Shown: piece by piece, positions 7,275 to 12,660 of the stretch
How the letters are laid out: every line of letters starts with the position of its first letter
Numbering within the stretch: position 1 is the stretch's first letter
DNA from: Alphaproteobacteria bacterium
GTDB lineage: Bacteria > Pseudomonadota > Alphaproteobacteria > Paracaedibacterales > CAITNM01
DNA length: 12,660 bases
Assembly: GCA_947499175.1 (NCBI GenBank)
Contig: CANMNU010000031.1
Coordinates: forward strand, 1 to 12,660
Direction of reading: 5' to 3'
Translations under genes and position numbers: made by a program
Notes under the pieces: model-generated
What the model was told of the DNA's origin: nothing
What the model saw: the letters and a program-made list of their open reading frames with translations, nothing else
Databases searched by the model: none

Positions 7275-10200
7275 CTAGCCAAGAAAAGGCCATATATTAG
7301 AGTCCCTATTTCTTCCCATGGTTTTTGTTACTTCTTCAAAAGCAAATTGGGTATGTTTTTTTTCTTGCTCAGGCACATCGTCAGCAAAAGTAAATTTGTT
7401 ATTGTCTTGTTCTCGCCCATTAGTTGCATAAAATGCCGCTTGTTCTTCTAACCTATCATAATGGTCTGCAGGTTGTGCTTTTACTGTTGCAGCAAGGGAC
7501 CCTAACATAATATTGCATTCTTCTGTATTTGCAACGCTTTCTGAAAGGCCACCAAAGCCTAACCCTCTAAATACTATAGCCATAATTTGCTGTGATAATT
7601 TTTCTTTTTCTGCAAAAATGTCTGTCTTTTCTAAAGCACTTTTTAGGTAATTTATATAAGCAACTGAACGTCTAGTTTTTCCGTTATAAGTTGCTTTAAA
7701 TTTTGCAAATCCACTTTTTATATCTTTTTCAAGATCAAAATATCCTTTATGACATGCAGCAATATGCTTTTGATATGTATCAACTTGTTCAAGTAAAATT
7801 TTAGCTTTTTTTGCAAAGTTGTCTTCTCTAAATTTAATTTCCTGTTCTAGTTGTTTGTCTTTAATAAATCCCATATGGGTTAATAGATAATAGGAAGCAC
7901 CTTCTGAAAAACCTTCCGTCCTGTTAAGTTCTGGGTTATAGGAAAGCACTGGTTTATAAAATTCTGCTACAACTTCTTTCATGGGCGCCAGTAAATTAGC
8001 CATAAGTGGTGAAACGTATCCAAAATTAGATGCTTCAATTGCATTTATAGCCCTTCGCAATTTACCAAGGTCAGGATATTTTGTTTGAAAATAGCGTTCT
8101 TCAATATCTAAACTATTTACCTGGTCATGGCCAGATTTACTTATAATATTTTTTGCTTCATTAGATTTTTCTAAAATATCTAAAATTTCTTCTCCATTAG
8201 CGGTTACAAGCTTGCCAATTAGTGGTAGAGAGGCATCTAGATTATTTATATCCTCTAAAATAAAAACGTCTTCTTTTATTAATTCTTTAATATAATTAAT
8301 TTTGTTCTTTAATATTTTTCTTCTTTTCATTTCTGCGGCAGATTCTTTTTGCGTGGGTTCTAATATAAGATCCTTCCATTCTGGTGAGTTTAACAATTCT
8401 GATATACTTGCTTTTGTATTGTGAGATAATGACCCCATACGCTTTTTAATAACTTCAATTAACTGTACATGAAGTAATTGTTTGTCTTGCTTCCATACAA
8501 TTTCAGGGAGTAATTCAACTACTTTTTGCCATTTTGAAGCTTCTTTAATAACGTTCTTAAGGGATGCCTCAATATCAGCAGGAAGCCAATGTTTAAGATT
8601 CTCGTCAAATACCCTACTAAAGTCTTTAGGGTCTAATTTCAAAAGATAAAAGCTTAGGGCTTGCAACACAGGGTTAACTTTACCCCAAGCACTCACCCCA
8701 ACACGATCATAAAAAGTATCTGCCGAACCTGAAGGTAAACCAATAAAGCTGCAAAGTTCTAAATTGCGCCTAAGTAATACACTTGAACTTTCTTCATGGG
8801 TTTCTTGAACAAATGTTTGCTTAAACAACGCTTCTTTAGCTTTTTGCACAGCATCATTAACCACATTTTTTATGTAGCTTAAGGCATCTTGATTATCATG
8901 TTCATCTTCTATGGCAAAATCTGGCCATTCACTTTTTGCCAAATCAGTAGTTTGCTGTCTAAGTGCTGTAATCATTTCACCAAGGGAAGCAGCCTGCCCA
9001 GTTTTACAATGGGCAAACCTGCCAATAAATGCGCATAAGTTGCTAAAAACCTCATGTTCGGGAATGCCATCAACTGTCTTCTGAGCAGCATTAATTTCTG
9101 GTAACACGCGATCAAAGTAATACATAACAATTAGAGCTTGGTCTTCAAAATTTTTGACATTAATTATTTGGGTTTTAAACGATTTAAGGTAAGATCCTAA
9201 ACTTTCTGGCTGTTCCTTTTTTTTATCAGAATCTTGTTCAAAAAGTGAGATCAAGTTTTGCTCTATGTGGATGTTGCCTTCATTCGCAATTTTATTAAAA
9301 GTTTCCTCAATATGAGCAGTGGCTTCATTTAAAAATTGTTCTATATTTCCAACTTTACCGCGTAAAGCTTGTGCTAATTTTTTGATTTTATCAGAATCAT
9401 TCGCTGCCACAAAAAGTGCGGCATCAACGTAAGGGTTACCGATGTTTTCTTGGTATAGCCTTAGGTATTGAATAAATTCACTAGCTTGTTCTGCTAAAAC
9501 GGTTGGCATAATACTTTTGATACCATTTGCATGATCTGTTACCAACCAATGATCATTAACTACAGAAGATATCATGTTAAGGTATCCATCCTCTTTCATT
9601 TGATGCATTGCTAATGTTTGGGCTGACTTTAAAGAATTAGTAATTTGGTCGAACTCAACAGCCGGCTTACCACCAAATTCTTTTTTCATATGTGAAAGAA
9701 TCAAAATAACATTCATTAACGTTGCATTACCATAAGGAAGTTGAAGCGTTTGAAAAGAAGTTGGTCTATCGTTCAAATCTATAAGATCTTGAGCAGTTAA
9801 TACAGGCCTTGGGGACCCTTCTATAATTGTTGGATATAAATCACCAATTCCCAAAAACTGGTTTTCATCCATATGACTATAAAAATTATTAAAATTATCA
9901 ACCATTCCTGTTAGCAGTAAATCAAAAACAACACTGTGAAACAATTCGACAATTTTTACTGAACTAGAGTTTATGAGCGCTTTATTAAAATATTTTTCAT
10001 CTGGCACAAGATTGTATTGTTCTACACCAATAACCTTTTGCAATTTGAATAAACCGCACTCAGTTAACAGTTGAGTGGAAAGTGGTAAAACACATGTATT
10101 AATTGTTTCTTGGTAGACATCCCATTTTTTAGCTGAACCTGGATTTTCTGTAATGTATTGTTTCAGTGCAAAAATTTTATTTGCCCCAAGGGACTTAACA

Positions 10201-10277
10201 TCTGCTGCATGAAGTTGGTGTGAGCTAAAAAGAATATTTAAACCAACAATGCACGTAAATTTAAAAAGAAATTTCAT
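7275..10277 (-). CDS. Large exported protein of unknown function (about 1000 residues)
   Basis: I do not recognise this protein. I place the start at the ATG at 10277, because GAAGGTG lies 6 bases upstream of it; the frame also has an ATG five codons earlier (10292) without a good ribosome-binding site. The N-terminus MKFLFKFTCIVGLNILFSSHQLHA has a basic n-region, hydrophobic core and an AXA-like end, so it looks like a Sec signal peptide cleaved near residue 24. No lipobox and no later membrane segment are evident, so the product is periplasmic, surface-exposed or secreted. The mature part looks mostly helical and charged, rich in Lys/Glu, with lysine-rich stretches (MKRRKILKNKINYIK). Seven cysteines remain, two pairs close together (C-x11-C at 62/74; CAFIGRFAHC). 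No catalytic motif, repeat or anchor is visible. It is a single-gene unit with its own promoter candidate, convergent with dnaN. A lineage-specific effector is one guess only. Confidence 0.85.
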   Translation of the reverse strand: MKFLFKFTCIVGLNILFSSHQLHAADVKSLGANKIFALKQYITENPGSAKKWDVYQETINTCVLPLSTQLLTECGLFKLQKVIGVEQYNLVPDEKYFNKALINSSSVKIVELFHSVVFDLLLTGMVDNFNNFYSHMDENQFLGIGDLYPTIIEGSPRPVLTAQDLIDLNDRPTSFQTLQLPYGNATLMNVILILSHMKKEFGGKPAVEFDQITNSLKSAQTLAMHQMKEDGYLNMISSVVNDHWLVTDHANGIKSIMPTVLAEQASEFIQYLRLYQENIGNPYVDAALFVAANDSDKIKKLAQALRGKVGNIEQFLNEATAHIEETFNKIANEGNIHIEQNLISLFEQDSDKKKEQPESLGSYLKSFKTQIINVKNFEDQALIVMYYFDRVLPEINAAQKTVDGIPEHEVFSNLCAFIGRFAHCKTGQAASLGEMITALRQQTTDLAKSEWPDFAIEDEHDNQDALSYIKNVVNDAVQKAKEALFKQTFVQETHEESSSVLLRRNLELCSFIGLPSGSADTFYDRVGVSAWGKVNPVLQALSFYLLKLDPKDFSRVFDENLKHWLPADIEASLKNVIKEASKWQKVVELLPEIVWKQDKQLLHVQLIEVIKKRMGSLSHNTKASISELLNSPEWKDLILEPTQKESAAEMKRRKILKNKINYIKELIKEDVFILEDINNLDASLPLIGKLVTANGEEILDILEKSNEAKNIISKSGHDQVNSLDIEERYFQTKYPDLGKLRRAINAIEASNFGYVSPLMANLLAPMKEVVAEFYKPVLSYNPELNRTEGFSEGASYYLLTHMGFIKDKQLEQEIKFREDNFAKKAKILLEQVDTYQKHIAACHKGYFDLEKDIKSGFAKFKATYNGKTRRSVAYINYLKSALEKTDIFAEKEKLSQQIMAIVFRGLGFGGLSESVANTEECNIMLGSLAATVKAQPADHYDRLEEQAAFYATNGREQDNNKFTFADDVPEQEKKHTQFAFEEVTKTMGRNRDSNIWPFLG

Positions 10278-10411
10278 TTTATTCACCTTCATCCAAATTT
10301 TAGGCCCTAGTAATAATAGGCATAACTAATAACTCAATTTTTCGTGCACCCTACAAGCATTATTCACATAATTCAATTAATATATTATTAACCCTAGGTG
10401 TTAAATTTTTT

Positions 10412-10440
10412 ATTATAGCTTACCATCAATAAAATGATAA
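10412..10440 (-). promoter_or_regulatory. Candidate sigma-70 promoter of the large exported gene
   Basis: On the minus strand TTATCA (10440-10435) and a perfect TATAAT (10417-10412) are separated by 17 bases. Transcription would begin near 10405, leaving a leader of about 128 bases before the ATG at 10277. The imperfect palindrome at 10388-10404 would lie right at the start of transcription. The -10 match is exact and the -35 is four of six. Confidence 0.45.
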
Positions 10441-10449
10441 AAATTTTAC

Positions 10450-10489
10450 ACTGGATCACCAGACCCCCTACGGGTCTAGTGATGACAGT
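10450..10489. repeat. Palindromic repeat unit 1
   Basis: CACCAGACCC (10457-10466) and GGGTCTAGTG (10472-10481) pair with one mismatch around a 5-base loop. The stem extends by AT/AT and then, past a small bulge, by ACTG/CAGT. The unit CTGGATCACC...GTGATGACAG (10451-10488) has the look of short palindromic elements dispersed in rickettsial-type genomes. Its GC-rich composition contrasts with the flanks. On the minus strand a T-rich run follows about 12 bases after the outer stem, so it could also end transcripts. Confidence 0.6.
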
Positions 10490-10495
10490 TTTCTA

Positions 10496-10538
10496 CGTCT
10501 TTGCGAGCAAGCTTTGCTTGCGCGGCAATCCAAGCCGC
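10496..10538. repeat. Palindromic repeat unit 2, related to unit 1 and inverted
   Basis: TTGC (10501-10504) and GCAAGC (10507-10512) pair with GCTTGC (10516-10521) and GCAA (10525-10528) around a TTT loop. An alternative pairing is GCGGC (10522-10526) with GCCGC (10534-10538). Read on the minus strand it starts TTGGATTGCC and ends AAAGACG (10533-10496, 38 bases), resembling CTGGATCACC...ATGACAG of unit 1 in ends and length. The TTGCGAG...GCAATCCA pattern is familiar from dispersed palindromes of intracellular alphaproteobacteria. Confidence 0.6.
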
Positions 10539-10616
10539 AACGTACTCAATTTATAATTAGTAAGCTATAAGATCTAAGGCACTAGATGTCTAGAGATACA
10601 GGTTGTTGATTTATGC

Positions 10617-10643
10617 AAAAAAGAAAATTTTTACAGTAAAATT
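10617..10643 (-). terminator. Candidate intrinsic terminator of the M48 protease gene
   Basis: Just 7 bases past the stop, the minus strand forms AATTTTA-CTG-TAAAAATT (10643-10626, one bulge), followed by a T-rich tract ending near 10617. The position and U-tract fit a rho-independent terminator, but the stem is entirely A/T and therefore weak. Confidence 0.4.
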
Positions 10644-10650
10644 AGTTTGC

Positions 10651-11946
10651 TTAATCGTCTGCACCATTAAGTTCAGCCAATAATTGTTTAGCGTCTTCTT
10701 TGACTTTAGGGTCACTACTTTTTGCAGCCCTTTGCACACGTTGTATTGCCAGCTTTTTATCACCCATAAGCCTAGCTGCTTCGGCATGCGCCAAGTCAGC
10801 CGCATCATTTTTATTTAATTTTTTATAAGCCCCAACTTTAAGCAGCCAAGCCATAGCATTATCTGGGTCATCTCGCGTAATGCGATTTAATTCATCCAGA
10901 GCTTTATGACAATCAGAATTGCTTGTAAATAGTGCCTGTGCATACAGCAAACGGATTGATAATGCATTTGGCGCCATAGCCACCGCTTTTTGCAAATGCT
11001 CAACAGCTTTTGATGCGTTACCTGATTCTAATAAAAATTGGCCATAAAGTTCTTGCAGATATGGGTTATTAGGTGATTCTTTAGCAAGCACGTCAAGCTT
11101 AGCAAAGGCTTCTTTGTATTGACTCTTGCGTGCCAAAATAATCGTTTTTGCAAGGGTTGCAGCTGGCGAATCTTTGCCATAATAAAAACGTTCAGCATCT
11201 GACAGTTTATTTAAATTAGCCACAAAAATCGCTTGTATATTTTCAAATTCTTTAATCCACTCATCTGGCATAGTACCAGTATCAGGGCTTTGTTCACGAA
11301 AATTCTTAAAAGCATTAATACGTTCTTGGTCAGAGGGGTGAGTTTTTAAATACGGTGGGTCGCCAAATGTAGTTTTTTGAAATAATTCAAAAATTTCAAT
11401 ACCACCACCGGTACTCAAACCAGCTGCTTGAAGCATACGAAACGCAGCAGCATCTGCTTCTTTTTCATGACCGCGCGTATAGCTAGCATAGCTACCCTGA
11501 GCAGCTCCTTGACCAAGCATAATACCTGCAAGTAAAGCATCACCACCACCGCCTGCAAGTGCAGCAGCTCCACCAAGTAAAGTTCCAATTATAGATGCTG
11601 CCGTTATTCCGCCACTTTCACTACGAAAACGGTGAATATGGCCACCGGTAATGTGACCAAGCTCATGAGCTAACACAGCCACAAGTTGGTTGACATTTTT
11701 AAGCTTAATAATTAAGCCTGTGTGAATGTAGATTTTACCTTCTTCAGTGGCAAAAGCATTAATATTTGGGTCAACGATAAAATAAATTTTAGGAGTTGAA
11801 AGCCTACCACCCGCCTTACACAAGCGGTCTAAAATACTTTTCACCAGTGCTTCAGCTCGCGCATCAACAATGATACTGCCCTGCTTAAATTCGGCGTTTA
11901 GGGTTAGACTAAGCGCTAAAATAATCCAAATGCGTAAAAACTTCAC
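10651..11946 (-). CDS. bepA: Exported M48 metalloprotease with TPR domain, BepA-like
   Basis: BepA-type proteases act in the periplasm on outer-membrane protein assembly; E. coli BepA degrades or helps mature LptD. The 431-residue product starts with a signal peptide (MKFLRIWIILALSLTLNA, cleavage near 18). The zinc site is HELGH at 94-98 with the third ligand Glu161 in the E-x-x-x-D motif of HEKEAD. A glycine/alanine-rich segment (about 112-152) sits between them, followed by LKTHPSDQERINAF (204-217), typical of the family. The rest (about 265-430) is helical TPR repeats, e.g. LYGQFLLESGNASKAVEHLQKAVAMAPN. It is slightly shorter than E. coli BepA (487). The start is GTG at 11946, overlapping the stop of the upstream lipoprotein gene by 4 bases. 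BepA orthology, rather than another M48-TPR protease such as LoiP, is an inference. Confidence 0.88.
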   Translation of the reverse strand: MKFLRIWIILALSLTLNAEFKQGSIIVDARAEALVKSILDRLCKAGGRLSTPKIYFIVDPNINAFATEEGKIYIHTGLIIKLKNVNQLVAVLAHELGHITGGHIHRFRSESGGITAASIIGTLLGGAAALAGGGGDALLAGIMLGQGAAQGSYASYTRGHEKEADAAAFRMLQAAGLSTGGGIEIFELFQKTTFGDPPYLKTHPSDQERINAFKNFREQSPDTGTMPDEWIKEFENIQAIFVANLNKLSDAERFYYGKDSPAATLAKTIILARKSQYKEAFAKLDVLAKESPNNPYLQELYGQFLLESGNASKAVEHLQKAVAMAPNALSIRLLYAQALFTSNSDCHKALDELNRITRDDPDNAMAWLLKVGAYKKLNKNDAADLAHAEAARLMGDKKLAIQRVQRAAKSSDPKVKEDAKQLLAELNGADD

Positions 11947-12059
11947 TTAACTACAGATTCTTTATAAACTGGATACTCTTTAGGATACGAATCTTTTTGG
12001 TAAGGTTCAAGTGGCCCTTTGCGACCACAACCAGAAAATATAAATAATGATAATATCAA
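11943..12059 (-). CDS. lptM: Very small LptM-like lipoprotein
   Basis: The 38-residue frame MILSLFIFSGCGRKGPLEPY... carries a lipobox-like FSGC (Cys11) and the GCGxKGPL motif of LptM/YifL lipoproteins, which in E. coli bind the LPS translocon LptD-LptE. The mature part is a short tyrosine/lysine/proline tail. The start is uncertain. TTG at 12059 is the first usual start codon after the tRNA-Val gene, whose CCA end lies only 5 bases away, so there is no room for a leader ribosome-binding site. This start also gives a signal peptide with no basic residue. Earlier codons of the frame lie in the tRNA. The gene may be read as a leaderless message after tRNA processing, use ATT at 12065, or be a remnant whose 5' end was lost. 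Its TGA overlaps the protease GTG start (GTGA), implying coupling. Confidence 0.6.
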   Translation of the reverse strand: MILSLFIFSGCGRKGPLEPYQKDSYPKEYPVYKESVVK

Positions 12060-12064
12060 GAGAA

Positions 12065-12139
12065 TGGTGGGTGATGAAGGGATTGAACCTCCGGCCCTCT
12101 CGGTGTAAACGAGACGCTCTACCGCTGAGCTAATCACCC
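12065..12139 (-). tRNA. tRNA-Val (anticodon UAC)
   Basis: On the minus strand the 75-base gene folds as a cloverleaf. Acceptor GGGTGAT pairs with ATCACCC, followed by discriminator A and an encoded CCA. The D-arm is GCTCAGCGGTAGAGC, and anticodon stem TCTCG/CGAGA encloses loop TTTACAC with anticodon TAC (complement of 12105-12107). The T-arm GGAGG/CCTTC has loop TTCAATC. It reads valine codons GTA/GTG. It lies between hup and the LptM-like gene on the same strand and is probably part of their transcript. Confidence 0.97.
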
Positions 12140-12150
12140 ATTTAATAAAT

Positions 12151-12172
12151 GGCACGAGATCTCTCCCATGCC
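12151..12172 (-). ncRNA. Conserved-looking RNA hairpin between hup and tRNA-Val
   Basis: As minus-strand RNA, 12172-12164 pairs with 12159-12151 in a 9-base-pair stem including two G-U pairs, closed by the GNRA tetraloop GAGA (12163-12160). On the plus strand the two G-U pairs become C-A mismatches, so the structure is specific to the minus transcript. It starts 20 bases after the hup stop and ends 11 bases before the tRNA. No U-run follows, so an RNA-processing or stability element is more likely than an intrinsic terminator. Confidence 0.45.
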
Positions 12173-12192
12173 TTTTTATAGCAAAAAACAAA

Positions 12193-12468
12193 TTACTTTT
12201 CAACTGCTTCTTTTAGCTGCTTGCCTGGACGAAATTTTGGCAAACGTTTAGCTGGAATTTGAATCTTGTCGCCAGTACGAGGATTGCGACCTTCAGTTGC
12301 TTTACGTTGTGCTGTCGCAAAAGTTCCAAAGCCAATTAAACGAACATCGTCACCTTTTTTAAGGGACTTTGTAATTGATTGAAATGTCGCATCAATAGCA
12401 CGTTCTGCGTCAACCTTAGTTAAACCAGATGCCTTCGCAACGCTTGTTATTAAATCACCTTTATTCAC
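12193..12468 (-). CDS. hup: Nucleoid-associated DNA-binding protein HU
   Basis: HU is a small dimeric protein that bends and compacts DNA and assists replication and recombination. I choose the GTG at 12468, giving 91 residues starting MNKGDLI, the family's normal N-terminus. AGGAG lies about 8 bases upstream, whereas the GTG at 12477 overlaps that same ribosome-binding site and so is not the start. Visible features are the helical dimer body (1-40), the hinge GFGTF (46-50), the DNA-binding beta-arm with RNPRTGDKI (61-69) including the intercalating Pro63, and the C-terminal KFRPGKQLKEAV. HU versus IHF: the sequence fits HU-beta type. It is first in a likely hup, tRNA-Val, lptM, bepA unit. 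Confidence 0.95.
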   Translation of the reverse strand: MNKGDLITSVAKASGLTKVDAERAIDATFQSITKSLKKGDDVRLIGFGTFATAQRKATEGRNPRTGDKIQIPAKRLPKFRPGKQLKEAVEK

Positions 12469-12532
12469 AAAACCCACTCCTACGTTGGTTTAAGTTAATT
12501 ACAAGTTCATGATAATGACGGTTTTACAGGAT

Positions 12533-12553
12533 GGTCAAGAGGCTTTGTTGACC
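12533..12553. promoter_or_regulatory. Inverted TTGACC pair, possible divergent -35 elements or operator
   Basis: GGTCAA (12533-12538) and TTGACC (12548-12553) form a perfect 6-base inverted repeat with a 9-base spacer, upstream of hup. The left copy, on the minus strand, reads TTGACC and could be the hup -35 box, though the -10 is poor (CATTAT or TTATCA at 12517-12510). The right copy, on the plus strand, could pair with CATAAA at 12572-12577 and drive a rightward gene, perhaps from ATG 12653. Confidence 0.35.
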
Positions 12554-12660
12554 TTTACTATGCAAAAGCGACATAAATGCAACATTTTTATCACTTTTAT
12601 TCTCTTACAGAAAAACCATGCAGCATTGTACGATTAAGAAAAGAGTTTAAGTATGGACAG

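Larger units (their letters stand above)
10278..10650. other. Intergenic region with repeats and signals, no gene
   Basis: This stretch lies between the start of the large exported gene and the stop of the M48 protease gene. Read from right to left it holds an AT-rich terminator-like hairpin (10617-10643), a small CTAGA-TG-TCTAG palindrome (10582-10593), a pair of related palindromic units (10451-10533) and a promoter candidate (10412-10440). It also has an imperfect 17-base palindrome, TTAACCCTAGGTGTTAA (10388-10404), and a DnaA-box-like TTATTCACA (10360-10368). I find no credible coding sequence in it. Confidence 0.7.

Noticed and set aside
10611..10808. Small minus-strand frame overlapping the end of the M48 protease gene
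   Set aside because: It lies out of frame within the TPR-coding sequence and the terminator region, with no start signal or recognisable product.
12060..12203. Longer reading frame upstream of the lipoprotein (MKSNLFFAIKRHG...AVERLVYTERAGGSIPSS)
   Set aside because: It runs through the tRNA-Val gene and its hairpin; peptides of this kind are well-known false translations of tRNA genes.
12461..12469. DnaA-box-like TTATTCACA over the hup start, and another at 10360-10368
   Set aside because: Both are single relaxed matches without clustered partners, and the first is explained by hup coding sequence; not claimed as sites.

Overview
The window is AT-rich chromosomal DNA, most likely from an alphaproteobacterium with an intracellular or host-associated lifestyle (Holosporales/Rickettsiales-like). 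The support is indirect. It carries a complete ISC iron-sulfur operon tail (most free-living alphaproteobacteria use SUF, whereas Rickettsiales, Holosporales and mitochondria use ISC). The DnaA, HU and IscU proteins are of proteobacterial type. An intergenic region holds short palindromic repeats of the kind scattered in such genomes. Stop codons are standard: TGA ends hscB and dnaN, and tryptophan is TGG.

Left part (1-4474, + strand): the 3' part of iscS, then iscU, iscA, hscB, hscA and fdx, tightly packed with a 4-base overlap between hscB and hscA. Together they build and transfer Fe-S clusters: IscS supplies sulfur, IscU is the scaffold, IscA is an alternative carrier, HscB/HscA are the dedicated co-chaperone and chaperone, and Fdx is the electron donor. 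A class I SAM-dependent methyltransferase follows fdx after 2 bases. Its frame has an in-frame TGA just before a conserved-looking C-terminal tail.

Centre (4475-7210, + strand): a short AT-rich intergenic region with one perfect DnaA box, then dnaA (replication initiator) and dnaN (sliding clamp). The clamp has an unusual C-terminus.

Right part (7275-12660, - strand, convergent with the left half): a ~1000-residue exported protein of unknown function. Upstream of it lies a 370-base intergenic stretch with a promoter candidate, a pair of related 38-base palindromes and a terminator-like hairpin. Then, in transcription order, come hup (HU), an RNA hairpin, tRNA-Val(UAC), a very small LptM-like lipoprotein and a BepA-like M48 metalloprotease with TPRs. 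The last two overlap by 4 bases, and both families act on the outer-membrane LPS translocon LptD in E. coli. Upstream of hup a GGTCAA-N9-TTGACC inverted repeat may hold divergent promoter elements.

I see no CRISPR array, insertion sequence, phage or toxin-antitoxin module. The points most worth checking are the methyltransferase stop codon, the tRNA/lptM junction and its coupling to the protease, the orphan exported giant, the trimmed HscA ATPase domain and the palindrome pair.
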